Made by a program: the position numbers and the translations under genes
Shown here: positions 26,687 through 36,146 of the stretch, in pieces
Layout: every line of letters starts with the position of its first letter
Position numbering within the stretch: the stretch's first letter is position 1
Assembly (NCBI RefSeq): GCF_009192775.1
Contig: NZ_VTFX01000003.1
Location: 124,001-188,000 of the forward strand
Source of the DNA: Arthrobacter yangruifuii
Lineage (GTDB): Bacteria; Actinomycetota; Actinomycetes; Actinomycetales; Micrococcaceae
Length of the DNA stretch: 64,000 bases
Direction: 5' to 3'
The notes under the pieces: generated by a model
Database searches by the model: none
Told to the model about the DNA's origin: nothing
The model's input: the letters and a program-made list of their open reading frames with translations, nothing else

Positions 26687-29131
26687 GTGGCCAACAGTGC
26701 AACGCCTGCCGATGAGGCGGGAAACAGCGGCACCGGGGGGATGGCCCCGGCCGGCGAAAGCACCGCAGCCAACGAAGCTGCGGCGCTGGATGCTGAGCAA
26801 AACCGCACCACCGACGCACTGGTCCCGGTACCGGCCCAGCCCAGGACCCCCGCACCGGCGAAGGCCGGCAGCGGCTCGGGGCGGGCGCCGTCAACCGGGC
26901 GCCGCACCTCCACCCGAGCCCGGCTTGCCCGGCTCGCCGGCCGGGGCCATCCCGGCTACTCACCCATGCTGGAGCCGCTGCTGCGCACCGTGCGGGTGAA
27001 CAACCCCAAGGAAGACCTGGACCTGATCCAGCGCGCCTACGTGGTGGCAGAGCGGAGCCACGAGGGGCAGAAGCGTAAGAGCGGCGACCCCTACATCACC
27101 CATCCGGTTGCCGTAGCCACCATCCTTGCCGAACTGGGCATGACCGGCACCACCCTGGCGGCCGCACTGCTGCATGACACGGTGGAGGACACCAGCTACA
27201 CCCTCGATGAGCTGCGCCGGGACTTCGGTCCCGAGGTGGCCATGCTGGTGGACGGCGTCACCAAGCTCGACAAGGTCACCTTCGGCGACGCCGCGCAGTC
27301 CGAAACCGTGCGCAAAATGGTTGTCGCCATGGCCAAGGACATCCGCGTGCTGGTGATCAAGCTGGCGGACCGGCTGCACAACGCCCGGACCTGGCGTTTC
27401 GTCTCACCGGAATCCTCGGCCCGCAAGGCGCGGGAAACCCTGGAAATCTTCGCCCCGCTGGCCCACCGGCTGGGCATGAACACCATCAAGTGGGAGCTGG
27501 AGGACCTGTCCTTCGCCGCCCTGCACCCCAAGGTGTATGACGAGATTGTCCGGATGGTCGGGGACCGCACACCGGAACGGGAAAAGTACCTGGACACGGT
27601 GCGGTCCCAGATCGCCGATGACCTGCACGCGGTCAAGATCAAGGCCACCATCACCGGCAGGCCCAAGCACTATTACTCCATCTACCAGAAGATGATCGTG
27701 CGCGGCAAAGACTTCGACGACATCCATGACCTGATGGGCGTGCGCGTCCTGGTGGACTCGGTCCGTGACTGCTATGCCACCCTCGGTGCCCTGCATTCGC
27801 GCTGGAACCCCCTTCCCGGGCGGTTCAAGGATTACATCGCGATGCCGAAGTTCAACATGTACCAGTCACTGCACACCACGGTCATCGGCCCCGGCGGCAA
27901 ACCGGTGGAAATCCAGATCCGCACGCATGACATGCACCGCCGTGCCGAATACGGTGTGGCCGCGCACTGGAAGTACAAGGACGGCAACAAGGGCCCCGAG
28001 GGCGCCGATGACATGGGTTGGCTGCGCAGCCTCGTGGACTGGCAGCAGGAAACCTCGGACCCGGACGAGTTCCTGGATTCGCTGCGGTTCGAAATCAACG
28101 CCCGCGAGGTGTTCGTCTTCACCCCCAAGGGCGAAGTCATGGCGCTGCCGGCCGGATCGACGCCGGTGGACTTCGCCTATGCCGTCCACACCGAGGTGGG
28201 ACACCGGACCATCGGGGCACGCGTCAACGGCAAACTGGTGCCGCTGAACAGCGAGCTGCAGCACGGCGACTGGGTAGAGATTTTCACCTCCAAGGCTGAA
28301 GGCGCCGGTCCCAGCCAGGACTGGCAGGGCTTCGTCAAGAGCCCGCGTGCCCGCAACAAGATCCGCCAGTGGTTCACCAAGGAACGCCGCGAAGAGGCCA
28401 TTGAAAAGGGCAAGGACCTGCTGACCCGCGGCATGCGGAAGCAGAACCTGCCGCTGCAGCGCCTGATGACGCACGATGCGCTGGTGGCGGTGGCCGAGGA
28501 GCTGCACCACCAGGACATTTCCGCACTGTATGCCGCCGTGGGAGACGGCCATACCTCCGCGCAGAACGTCATTGAGCACCTGGTCGCCCTGATGGGCGGC
28601 CACCAGGGCGCCGAGGAGGACATTGCCGAAACACCCGTGGTGACGGCAGCCCGCCGCCCGAAATTCTCCGACTCGGGCGTCACGGTCCGCGGCGCCGGCG
28701 ACGTGTGGGTCAAGCTGGCCCGCTGCTGCACGCCCGTCCCGCCGGATCCCATCATCGGCTTCGTCACCCGCGGCTCAGGTGTTTCAGTACACCGCAGCGA
28801 CTGCCGCAATGTGCAGGAACTGCGGGCCACGCCGGACCGCATTGTGCCGGTGGAATGGGCGCCCACCCAGTCCAGCGTGTTCCTGGTCGAAATCCAGGTG
28901 GAGGCACTGGACCGCAAGAGCCTGCTCTCGGACGTCACCCGGGTCCTTTCGGAAAACCACGTGAACATCCTCTCCGCCAGCGTCAACACCTCCAGTGACC
29001 GGGTGGCTATGTCGAAGTTTGTCTTCGAGATGGGGGATCCGAAGTACCTGAGCCACATTCTCGGCGCCGTCCGGAAGATTGACGGCGTCTTCGATGTGTA
29101 CCGGACCACCGGATCGCAGCGGCGGGTCTAG
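26687..29131 (+). CDS. relA: Bifunctional (p)ppGpp synthetase/hydrolase Rel
   Basis: The stringent-response enzyme, 814 residues. After an 80-residue disordered N-terminus come the hydrolase domain (His163-Asp164 in LLHDTVEDT), the synthetase domain ([25 protein letters not shown]), the TGS domain ([16 protein letters not shown]), the zinc-finger-like region [12 protein letters not shown] and a C-terminal ACT domain. Both catalytic halves look intact, so it should make and destroy (p)ppGpp. GTG 26687 has GAAAGG six bases upstream; an ATG at 26633 is also in frame but would translate the AT-rich leader. Confidence 0.95.
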   Translation: MANSATPADEAGNSGTGGMAPAGESTAANEAAALDAEQNRTTDALVPVPAQPRTPAPAKAGSGSGRAPSTGRRTSTRARLARLAGRGHPGYSPMLEPLLRTVRVNNPKEDLDLIQRAYVVAERSHEGQKRKSGDPYITHPVAVATILAELGMTGTTLAAALLHDTVEDTSYTLDELRRDFGPEVAMLVDGVTKLDKVTFGDAAQSETVRKMVVAMAKDIRVLVIKLADRLHNARTWRFVSPESSARKARETLEIFAPLAHRLGMNTIKWELEDLSFAALHPKVYDEIVRMVGDRTPEREKYLDTVRSQIADDLHAVKIKATITGRPKHYYSIYQKMIVRGKDFDDIHDLMGVRVLVDSVRDCYATLGALHSRWNPLPGRFKDYIAMPKFNMYQSLHTTVIGPGGKPVEIQIRTHDMHRRAEYGVAAHWKYKDGNKGPEGADDMGWLRSLVDWQQETSDPDEFLDSLRFEINAREVFVFTPKGEVMALPAGSTPVDFAYAVHTEVGHRTIGARVNGKLVPLNSELQHGDWVEIFTSKAEGAGPSQDWQGFVKSPRARNKIRQWFTKERREEAIEKGKDLLTRGMRKQNLPLQRLMTHDALVAVAEELHHQDISALYAAVGDGHTSAQNVIEHLVALMGGHQGAEEDIAETPVVTAARRPKFSDSGVTVRGAGDVWVKLARCCTPVPPDPIIGFVTRGSGVSVHRSDCRNVQELRATPDRIVPVEWAPTQSSVFLVEIQVEALDRKSLLSDVTRVLSENHVNILSASVNTSSDRVAMSKFVFEMGDPKYLSHILGAVRKIDGVFDVYRTTGSQRRV

Positions 29132-29134
29132 CGG

Positions 29135-29746
29135 CTATTCGGCGGCGGCAGCTGTGACGCGTTCCAGTGCCGCCGCTTTGCCGGGCACCCGGGTGCCCGC
29201 CTCCAGGGCACGCCGCACGAGGTCCAGCCGGCAGCCCAGCACCGGGTGCGCCGCCAGACGCCGCAGGGTGGGAACCGCCTCGGCGCTGCCCGCATAGAGG
29301 GCCACGTCGGCCGCGGTCCGCAGCGGAGACGTCACAGACACTGTTCCCACGTCCACACGGTCCGCCGGCCCCAGCAGGACCTCGTGCAGGACGGAGGTGC
29401 TGAAGGGCTGCAGGGCACCGGTGCGGCTGCGCCGGTCCGCCAGGACATCGAGCCGGGACGGCCGGGGCGCGCAGCCGTAGATCCAGGCGGCGGTCATCCG
29501 CCCCATGGTGAGACGCCGGCGCAGCTGCTGCGGCACTTCCGCGGACGCCGCAAGGGCACGGACCACCGGATCCGCCCGGACGTCCCAGCGCACAAAGGTT
29601 CCGGCGTAGACATGGCGCAGCAACCCGTCCATGGCCATGGCCTGGAGTTCCTCGTGGCGGAATACCTCCCCCGCGGTAAACAGCGCCCCGCCCGTGGACG
29701 TGACCTGCGGAAGGGCTCCGGGATACGGAAAGAGTGAAGCAGGCAT
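29135..29746 (-). CDS. AbiEi-antitoxin-like protein of unknown function
   Basis: A 203-residue protein resembling the actinobacterial stand-alone proteins annotated as type IV AbiEi-family antitoxins: an N-terminal winged-helix-like part (RHEELQAMAMDGLLRHVYAG), the core RLTMGRMTAAWIYGCAP, then [16 protein letters not shown]. No AbiEii nucleotidyltransferase toxin is next to it, so the name reflects similarity only. The start at 29746 (MPASLFPYPGALPQ) lacks a ribosome binding site and is uncertain. It converges on relA with only three bases between the stop codons. Confidence 0.6.
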   Translation of the reverse strand: MPASLFPYPGALPQVTSTGGALFTAGEVFRHEELQAMAMDGLLRHVYAGTFVRWDVRADPVVRALAASAEVPQQLRRRLTMGRMTAAWIYGCAPRPSRLDVLADRRSRTGALQPFSTSVLHEVLLGPADRVDVGTVSVTSPLRTAADVALYAGSAEAVPTLRRLAAHPVLGCRLDLVRRALEAGTRVPGKAAALERVTAAAAE

Positions 29747-29846
29747 ACCAGCCAGCGTGCGTGCTCCGCCGGCAAAGCGAAAGCCCCGGCCCGCCCGCTG
29801 TGGATAACGGGGGACCGGGGCCTGCGCGGTGCGAAGGGGATAAAGC

Positions 29847-31274
29847 CTAAGCGAAGTCCTGTGCGGACTTCTGCAGCATGGCCAGCCACTGCTGGCGGGC
29901 TTCCAGGGCCTCCCGGGCATCGGCGATCTTCTTCGCGTTGCCGGCCTTCTCGGCGTCGGCCAGGTCCTGCTCGAGCGCCGCGATGGTGGCCTCCAACTGG
30001 GACAGCGCGGAGTTGGTGCGTGCCTTCGTTTCGGGGTTGCTGCGCTGCCAGTGCTCGTCTTCGGCAGCCTTGACGGCTTCCTCGACCTTGCGGATACCGG
30101 CTTCCATTCGGCCCATGTCCGCCCGCGGCACCTTGCCGGCGTCTTCCCAGCGTTCGCGGATGGACTGCAGGGCCTTGCGGGCAGCCGTCAGGTCCCGCAC
30201 GGGCAGAAGCGCCTGGGCTTCCTTCAGCAGCTCTTCCTTCACCACAAGGTTGGCGGCGAATTCCTCGTCGATTACCTCGTTGGCAGCCTGCCGGGCGGTG
30301 AAGAACGCATCCTGCGCGGCACGGAAACGGGCCCACAGGGCGTCATCGTCCTTGCGGCTGGCACGCTTGGAGGCTTTCCACTCGTCCATGAGCTGCCGGT
30401 ATTCGGCGGCGGTGTTGCCCCAGTCGGTGGAGGTGGCCAGTTCCTCGGCGCGGGCAATGAGTGCTTCCTTCGCAGCCTTCGCGGAGGAGTTTTCACTGTC
30501 CAGCTGGGAGAAATAGGCGCGGCGGTGACGGTCGAAGACGGTGCGGGCGGAACGGAACCGCTTCCACAGGGAATCTTCGGTGCTGCGGCCCAGGCGCGGG
30601 CCGTTTTTCTGCGCCGTCTTCCAGGCGTCGAAGAGCTCGTTCATCCGGTTGCTGCTGGTTTTCCACTGGATGCTGGCGGGGTCCTTGGCGGCGATCTCCT
30701 CCGCCTCGGCAACGATCGCCTCGCGGGCAGCCAGCTCGCGTGCCTTCACTGCCTCGGCTTCGGCGCGCTCGGCGGCCTCTGCTTCCTTGAGCGTGGCTTC
30801 AAGCTCTGCAATGCGTGCGTCCAGGGCCTTGATGTCGCCCACCATCTTGCGCTCGGCCACCTGCTGGGCCAGATGCTTCAGCGTCTTATGGATGTCAGCG
30901 GCCGGCGCCTTGACCTGCACCCGCTGTTCCAGCAGCAGGAGCTGGCTGGCAACGTCGTCGTACTTGCGCACGAAGTAGGCCAGCGCCTCGTCCTTGGACG
31001 CGTCGGGGAACTGCCCGACGGCGGTTTCCTCGCCGTCCACGATCAGGAAGACGTGGCCGTCCTCCTCCACGCGTGCAAAGCGGGCGGCTTCCTCCAGCGG
31101 GGTGGAGTGTGCTGCCGGCGCGGCCACCACCGGCTGCGCTGCGGCGCCGGTGCGGGCGCCTACGGCCGCGGGGGAGGGGTGCCGTGCCGCGAGTGCTGCC
31201 GGGCTGGGAGTGGCAGGCCGGGATGCTTCCGTGGAGAGCCCTGCTGTTTCGTCGGATTTCTGACTGTCTGTCAC
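29847..31274 (-). CDS. DUF349 domain-containing protein
   Basis: A 475-residue, highly charged, almost entirely alpha-helical protein with long coiled-coil stretches. Several DUF349 repeats are recognisable by their Trp-rich cores: LMDEWKASKRASRKDD followed by ALWARFRAAQDAFF, and LFDAWKTAQKNGPRLG followed by LWKRFRSARTVFDRH. The N-terminal 60 residues are low-complexity. Its function is not established; the family is widespread in actinobacteria near relA and hisS. A GTG start is used. The 100-base gap to the AbiEi-like gene holds only a GC-rich imperfect hairpin. Confidence 0.85.
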   Translation of the reverse strand: MTDSQKSDETAGLSTEASRPATPSPAALAARHPSPAAVGARTGAAAQPVVAAPAAHSTPLEEAARFARVEEDGHVFLIVDGEETAVGQFPDASKDEALAYFVRKYDDVASQLLLLEQRVQVKAPAADIHKTLKHLAQQVAERKMVGDIKALDARIAELEATLKEAEAAERAEAEAVKARELAAREAIVAEAEEIAAKDPASIQWKTSSNRMNELFDAWKTAQKNGPRLGRSTEDSLWKRFRSARTVFDRHRRAYFSQLDSENSSAKAAKEALIARAEELATSTDWGNTAAEYRQLMDEWKASKRASRKDDDALWARFRAAQDAFFTARQAANEVIDEEFAANLVVKEELLKEAQALLPVRDLTAARKALQSIRERWEDAGKVPRADMGRMEAGIRKVEEAVKAAEDEHWQRSNPETKARTNSALSQLEATIAALEQDLADAEKAGNAKKIADAREALEARQQWLAMLQKSAQDFA

Positions 31275-31327
31275 CGCTAAAAGTCTTTCACTCGATGGAT
31301 GGCAGTTTGCGAAGCCCGCGCCGCCGT

Positions 31328-32086
31328 TTATTTCAGGGTGAACGAGTTAATCGTCACCGGGTCCTTCGGAAAGCCATCGGTCCCCCCGGAGTCCGTCCCC
31401 GAGGAAGCAATGGCCTGTACTACGTCAAGACCTGACGTTACCTTACCCATTATCGTGTAGCCGCCCGTTTCCTGGGGTAGCGTCGAATCCTTGTAAACGA
31501 TGAAGAACTGTGTTCCGTTGCTCATCACGTCATTGCCGCGGGCGACGGCGACGGTGCCTGCGGGGTAGACGCCGTCTGCCGGGGCGTTTTCCACCGGCCC
31601 CCAGAGGAAGTCCTGGTCGGCCTGCCCGTCACCGTTCGGCGATCCGCACTGCAGCACGGACACGGTTTCCGTGGCGGTCAGGCGGTGGCAGTCCTTTCCG
31701 GTGAAATACCCGTCATCGGCAAGTGTCTTGAACACGGAGACGGCCTGCGGGGCGGCAGCGCCGTCCAGCTCCACCCCGACCTCACCCTGGCCAAGGGAGA
31801 GGGACCCGGTGAAGGTTTTGCCCGCAGCCACGGATGGATCCGGAACGTCGGGCAGCTCGGCGACGGCGGCGTCCTCCTTCAGCAGTGCCAGCTCCTCGGC
31901 CGTGGGGTCCGAACTGAACCAGCTCACCTGCAGGGCCACGGCCAGGGCCAGGAGAACGACGGCGGCCGCGGCCGCGAAAAGGTTGTCGCGTTTCCGGCGT
32001 TGGGCACGGGCGGCGGCGAAGGCCCTTCGGGCTTCCATCCTCGCCACGCGCCGCCGGTCTTCACGGCTGGTGCGGTGTGCTGACAC
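31328..32086 (-). CDS. Membrane-anchored cyclophilin-type peptidyl-prolyl isomerase
   Basis: A 252-residue foldase. A basic N-terminus (SREDRRRVARMEARRAF) precedes one transmembrane helix (LFAAAAAVVLLALAVALQV), and the cyclophilin domain faces outward. The domain keeps the catalytic Arg (CHRL), SNGTQFFIVYKDS and YTIMGKVTSGLDVVQAI. The GTG at 32086 was chosen because a full AGGAGG (complement of 32092-32097) lies five bases upstream; an ATG at 32137 with a repetitive N-terminus is the alternative. The same gene order (rel, ppi, hisS) occurs in M. tuberculosis. It probably assists secreted-protein folding. Confidence 0.9.
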   Translation of the reverse strand: MSAHRTSREDRRRVARMEARRAFAAARAQRRKRDNLFAAAAAVVLLALAVALQVSWFSSDPTAEELALLKEDAAVAELPDVPDPSVAAGKTFTGSLSLGQGEVGVELDGAAAPQAVSVFKTLADDGYFTGKDCHRLTATETVSVLQCGSPNGDGQADQDFLWGPVENAPADGVYPAGTVAVARGNDVMSNGTQFFIVYKDSTLPQETGGYTIMGKVTSGLDVVQAIASSGTDSGGTDGFPKDPVTINSFTLK

Positions 32087-32101
32087 CGTTGCCTCCTGTG
32101 C

Positions 32102-32125
32102 TGGATTGGATGCTGGATTGGATGC
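32102..32125. repeat. 12-base perfect tandem duplication
   Basis: TGGATTGGATGC occurs twice in direct succession between the cyclophilin gene and hisS. It would encode repeated Asn-Pro-Ala-Ser in a longer cyclophilin N-terminus, or lie untranslated upstream of the preferred GTG. Confidence 0.8.
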
Positions 32126-32201
32126 TTGATCTGTCATGGCGCGGCCCGGACCGCAGGGACCTGCCCCGCGCGTCCGGAACAAGGGCTGCGCCCGAGTTCG
32201 C

Positions 32202-32207
32202 TAAAAT
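32202..32207 (+). promoter_or_regulatory. -10 element of hisS (TAAAAT)
   Basis: TAAAAT predicts a start near 32214 and a leader of about 90 bases. No recognisable -35. Confidence 0.4.
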
Positions 32208-32226
32208 GAGTGCCGCACATAGTTTA

Positions 32227-32245
32227 TGCACGCCTCGAGCGTGCA
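32227..32245 (+). promoter_or_regulatory. Hairpin in the hisS leader
   Basis: TGCACGC (32227-32233) and GCGTGCA (32239-32245) form a perfect 7-bp stem with a 5-base loop, in the predicted untranslated leader. There is no T-box consensus or T tract, so its role is open. Confidence 0.4.
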
Positions 32246-32304
32246 CTTTGGCCGGGCGGAGCGCTGCCTGTGCCGTTTCGCCCACCTCTAAGGAGTTTGC
32301 CGCC

Positions 32305-33660
32305 ATGGCACGCAAGGCCTCACTGTCCGGTTTCCCCGAATGGCTACCGCAGGAGCGCCTGGTTGAACTCCATGTCCTGGACGTACTGCGCCGCACCTTC
32401 GAACTGCACGGCTTTTCCAACATTGAGACCCGTGCCGTGGAAACGGTGGGCCAGCTGCTGCGCAAGGGCGAAATTGACAAGGAAGTCTACGCACTGAGCC
32501 GGCTGCAGGCTGAAGAAGGCGAAGCCTCCGGCAAGACGGATCCCAACTCCCTGGCCCTGCACTTTGACCTGACCGTGCCGTTTGCCCGTTACGTAGTGGA
32601 GAACGCCGGCCACCTGTCCTTCCCGTTCCGGCGCTACCAGATCCAGAAAGTCTGGCGCGGCGAACGCCCGCAGGAAGGCCGAGCCCGCGAATTTACGCAG
32701 GCCGACATTGACGTGGTGGGCGACGGTGCGCTGCCGTTCCGGTACGACGTCGAGCTGGCGCTGGTCATTGCCGAAGCCCTCGGCGCCCTGCCCATCCCCG
32801 ACTTCAAGATCCGGGTCAACAACCGCAAGCTGGCCGAAGGCTTCTACCGCGGCATCGGCCTGGAAGACACTGCCGGGGTGCTGCGGAGCATCGACAAGCT
32901 GGAGAAAATCGGTGCGCAGCGGGTGGCCGAACTCCTGCAGGAAGAACTCGGTGCCACGGCCGAGCAGGCGGATGCCGCCCTGAAGCTGGCGTCCATCCGC
33001 ACGGAGGACATGTCCTTCGTGGAGCAGGTCCGCGCCCTGGGCGTCTCGAACGAGCTGCTCGACGAAGGGCTGGACGAGCTTTCCCAGGTCATCTCGGAAG
33101 CCGTCAAGCGCGCCCCCGGCCGCGTGGTGGCGGACCTGAGCATTGCCCGCGGCCTGGACTACTACACGGGCACTGTCTACGAAACGGTGCTCGTGGGGCA
33201 TGAATCCCTGGGTTCCATCTGCTCCGGCGGCCGCTATGACGCGCTGGCCAGCAAGGGCAGCCGCACTTTCCCCGGCGTCGGGCTGTCCATCGGGGTGACG
33301 CGCCTGGTCATGCGGATCCTCAGCCAGGACTTCGCCTCAGCCTCGCGCAGCGTGCCCACCGTGGTGCTGATGACCCTGGCCACGGATGACTCCTGGTCCT
33401 CCGCCCAGGACACCGCGGCACTGCTGCGCAGCCGCGGGATTCCCGTGGAGGTGGCAGCCAAGGCGGAGAAGTTCGGTAAGCAGATCAAGTACGCGGACCG
33501 GCGCGGCATCCCGTTTGTCTGGTTCACCGCCGAGGACGGCAGCCACGAAGTCAAGGACATCCGCACCGGCGAGCAGGTGCCGGCGGATCCCGCGCTCTGG
33601 ACACCGCCGGCGGAGGACCTCGCCGTGCAGGTGACCCCGGCTTCGGTTCCCACCGCCTAG
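32305..33660 (+). CDS. hisS: Histidine--tRNA ligase
   Basis: A class II synthetase of 451 residues. Class II motifs 1 and 2 are visible (LHFDLTVPFARYV and YQIQKVWRGERPQEGR), as is the histidine-specific RGLDYYTGTVYET. The C-terminal anticodon-binding domain ends the protein. ATG 32305 is preceded by AAGGAG with nine bases spacing; the long upstream open frame is not conserved. It is divergent from the cyclophilin gene and has its own leader with a hairpin. Confidence 0.97.
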   Translation: MARKASLSGFPEWLPQERLVELHVLDVLRRTFELHGFSNIETRAVETVGQLLRKGEIDKEVYALSRLQAEEGEASGKTDPNSLALHFDLTVPFARYVVENAGHLSFPFRRYQIQKVWRGERPQEGRAREFTQADIDVVGDGALPFRYDVELALVIAEALGALPIPDFKIRVNNRKLAEGFYRGIGLEDTAGVLRSIDKLEKIGAQRVAELLQEELGATAEQADAALKLASIRTEDMSFVEQVRALGVSNELLDEGLDELSQVISEAVKRAPGRVVADLSIARGLDYYTGTVYETVLVGHESLGSICSGGRYDALASKGSRTFPGVGLSIGVTRLVMRILSQDFASASRSVPTVVLMTLATDDSWSSAQDTAALLRSRGIPVEVAAKAEKFGKQIKYADRRGIPFVWFTAEDGSHEVKDIRTGEQVPADPALWTPPAEDLAVQVTPASVPTA

Positions 33661-33697
33661 CGGAGCGGGCCGGGTAGCTGTTGCCGGCGGAGGCTCC

Positions 33698-33703
33698 TAG
33701 GCT
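33698..33703 (+). promoter_or_regulatory. -10 element (TAGGCT), leaderless arrangement
   Basis: TAGGCT starts 12 bases before ATG 33710 and no Shine-Dalgarno intervenes. Confidence 0.45.
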
Positions 33704-33709
33704 TGGTCC

Positions 33710-34729
33710 ATGGTTGCCGAACTGCTTGCCACCCCGCCCTGTGCCGAAATCCACCTGCACATAGAAGGGACGCTGGAACCTGAGCTGATCTTCGAACTGG
33801 CTGCGCGCAACGGCATCGACCTGCCCTACGCCGATCTCGAGGACCTCCGCGCCCGCTACCGCTTCACGGACCTGCAGTCCTTCCTGGACCTGTACTACTC
33901 CAATATGGACGTCCTGCGTACGGAGGCGGACTTCGCCGATATGACCCGTGCCTATCTGCGCCGGGCAGCCACCGCCGGGGTGCGGCATGTGGAAATGATG
34001 ATGGACCCGCAGGCGCACCTCCTCCGCGGGATTCCGCTCGAGACCTCCGTCCGCGGCGTCTGCGCGGTGCTGGAGCGCAGCGAGGAGGAATTCGGCATCT
34101 CCACCGGGCTGATCGCCGCGTTCCTGCGTGACCGCCCTGCGGCGGAAGCCCTGGAGGTCCTGGAAGAGCTGCTGGCCATGGGTGCGCCGATCATTGCGAT
34201 AGGCCTGGACTCCGCGGAGGTGGGGAATCCACCGTCGTGGTTCGTCGAGCTGTACCGGAGGGCGCGGGAGGCCGGACTGAGGACCGTTGCCCATGCGGGC
34301 GAGGAGGGGCCGCCCACCTACATCGTGGAGGCCCTGGACCTGCTCCTCGTCGACCGGATTGACCACGGCATCACCTGCCTGGATGACCCGGCCCTGGTCG
34401 AGCGGCTGGTCCGCGAGAGAATCCCGCTGACCATCTGCCCGCTGTCCAACGTGCGCCTGCAGGCCGTGGAGAGCCTGGCGCAGCATCCGCTGCCGCAGAT
34501 GCTCGATCACGGGCTGAACATTTCAGTGAACTCTGACGATCCCGCGTACTTCGGCGGCTACGTGGATGACAACTTCCGGACCGTGCAGGAAGTCTTCGGC
34601 CTGAGCCGGGCGCAGCTCGCCCGGCTCGCGGAGGATTCCATCGAAGCTTCGTTTGCGTCCGCGGGACGGCGCGCCGAACTGCTGGGCGAAGTCCGTGCGT
34701 GGGCGGCGGCCGGGCCCGAAGCGGCCTAA
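33710..34729 (+). CDS. Adenine/adenosine deaminase
   Basis: A 339-residue zinc hydrolase of the amidohydrolase superfamily. The ligands are His15 and His17 (EIHLHIEGTLEPEL), the histidines in VAHAGEEG and DRIDHG, and the aspartates in NSDDPAYFGGYV. The sequences IEGTLEPEL and LDSAEVGNPP resemble the adenine deaminase branch (Aah1/PA0148 type) more than classical adenosine deaminase, so conversion of adenine to hypoxanthine in purine salvage is my preferred assignment. It appears leaderless. Its stop overlaps that of the convergent permease gene. Confidence 0.85.
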   Translation: MVAELLATPPCAEIHLHIEGTLEPELIFELAARNGIDLPYADLEDLRARYRFTDLQSFLDLYYSNMDVLRTEADFADMTRAYLRRAATAGVRHVEMMMDPQAHLLRGIPLETSVRGVCAVLERSEEEFGISTGLIAAFLRDRPAAEALEVLEELLAMGAPIIAIGLDSAEVGNPPSWFVELYRRAREAGLRTVAHAGEEGPPTYIVEALDLLLVDRIDHGITCLDDPALVERLVRERIPLTICPLSNVRLQAVESLAQHPLPQMLDHGLNISVNSDDPAYFGGYVDDNFRTVQEVFGLSRAQLARLAEDSIEASFASAGRRAELLGEVRAWAAAGPEAA

Positions 34730-36069
34730 AGCGCCGGCGGCGTCCTGGTGGAGCGCGGCCGCCGGAAACTCAACCGGACCACCAGCCCCGCCACGAGGAT
34801 GATCAGCGTCAGGCTGATGGACAGCGGCGGCAGCGACAGTGCCAGCAGCAGGGCACCGGCCGCTCCCGCGAGGTTCAGGATCCGCGGGGCATGGCGGCTG
34901 CGGTCCTTGAGTGAAAATGCGCACACGGCGGTAATGGCCGCATAGAACAGCAGCGCGAAGGACGCCATCCCCAGCAGCTCGTCCAGATCACCGAACAGCA
35001 CCAGCAGCAGGGCAATGCCGGCCGCCGTTCCCTGGGCAGCCCAGGGCACGGACCCGGTCCGGGTGTTCCGGGACGCGGCGAAGAATGCCGGCAGATCACG
35101 GTCGGAGGCCATGGCGGACGCTGTTCCGCCTGCCGAGTCCAGCAGGGACCACAGACCGCCAAGGGCAGCGGCGGCCACCGCAATAACCAGCGCCCCCGTC
35201 CCCACGTTCGCGCCGACGCTCAGCATGGGTTCCAGCAGCGGAGCGGGTTCCGCGGACAGCGCTGCGGCCCCGTAGTACGCCAGCAGGGAGGAGCCCATGA
35301 ACCAATAGAGGATGAAGGCCACGGCCAGTGCCGCGGGGATGGCGAGGGGAAGGTTCCGTGAGGGATTGCGCACACCGGGACCCATGGTGGCCAGCCGGGT
35401 GTAGCCCGAGAACATGAAGAACAGGAGCCCGGCTGCCTGCAGCACTCCGGAGGTGGAGGCCTCAATCTCCGCGCCCACCCGCACCGGCTGGTTCGGTGCC
35501 TCGTTGAAGAGCACCACCACCGTGAAGGCGAGGACGCTGAAGACGAAGGCAACGGTGAAGCGGGTCACCCACGGGTCTCGGTGAAATCCCAGCAGATTCA
35601 CGGCGGCCATCACCACGACGGCGCCTGCCGCACCGGCTCTGGGGTGCTCAGGGACAACATACGCACCAAGCGCGAGGGCCAGCACCGCGGAGGAGAGCAG
35701 CAGCCCCCACACCAGGGTCCAGCCGGACAGGAACCCGCTGTACGGTCCCAGCAGGATCCGTGCCGCGGTTCGGGCAGTGGCATCCCCGCCCTGGTCCTCG
35801 GGAAGGCGCCGCAGGACGGCGCGGCTGAGCTGGAAGGTCGAGAGTCCGCAAAGGACGGCCACTAACGCCGCGATTCCCAGGGCCGCACCCACTGCGGGAC
35901 CGGCGGCGGCCGCCGCCGGCGCAAAGGCAACAAACGCACCCGCACCGACGATGGAGCCTAAGCCGGCAGTGGTGGCGTCAAAGCCTCCCAGGGGAACGCG
36001 CGGGTGGGTAGTGCCGGACAACAGGGGTGTCCCATCGGTAGGTGCTTGGCGGGGGGCTGGTCGGTTCAC
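34726..36069 (-). CDS. APC-family amino acid permease
   Basis: A 447-residue membrane protein with about 12 hydrophobic segments. The first helix contains [16 protein letters not shown], the unwound-helix signature of the APC superfamily, and [15 protein letters not shown] matches the helix 6 region. GTG 36069 is used with a weak GAGAG upstream. The substrate cannot be inferred. It is divergent from aspS, with a 77-base gap between start codons, and convergent with the deaminase. Confidence 0.88.
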   Translation of the reverse strand: MNRPAPRQAPTDGTPLLSGTTHPRVPLGGFDATTAGLGSIVGAGAFVAFAPAAAAAGPAVGAALGIAALVAVLCGLSTFQLSRAVLRRLPEDQGGDATARTAARILLGPYSGFLSGWTLVWGLLLSSAVLALALGAYVVPEHPRAGAAGAVVVMAAVNLLGFHRDPWVTRFTVAFVFSVLAFTVVVLFNEAPNQPVRVGAEIEASTSGVLQAAGLLFFMFSGYTRLATMGPGVRNPSRNLPLAIPAALAVAFILYWFMGSSLLAYYGAAALSAEPAPLLEPMLSVGANVGTGALVIAVAAAALGGLWSLLDSAGGTASAMASDRDLPAFFAASRNTRTGSVPWAAQGTAAGIALLLVLFGDLDELLGMASFALLFYAAITAVCAFSLKDRSRHAPRILNLAGAAGALLLALSLPPLSISLTLIILVAGLVVRLSFRRPRSTRTPPAL

Positions 36070-36072
36070 CGG

Positions 36073-36078
36073 TAAACT
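36073..36078 (+). promoter_or_regulatory. -10 element of aspS (TAAACT)
   Basis: TAAACT in the gap between the divergent permease and aspS predicts a leader of about 62 bases before GTG 36147. Confidence 0.35.
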
Positions 36079-36146
36079 CTCAAGAAGACCGTGTATTCAC
36101 AATGGGCGGAAACAGTGGTTTCCGCAAGTTTCTCGAAAGGACAGCT

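Noticed and set aside
29135-29746. Type IV toxin-antitoxin system
   Set aside because: Only an AbiEi-like protein is present; neither neighbour is a nucleotidyltransferase toxin, so a functional pair cannot be claimed.
29799-29807. Perfect DnaA box (TTATCCACA on the - strand)
   Set aside because: An isolated 9-mer is expected about once by chance in this much sequence; it sits in a GC-rich intergenic hairpin loop with no neighbouring boxes or AT-rich unwinding region.
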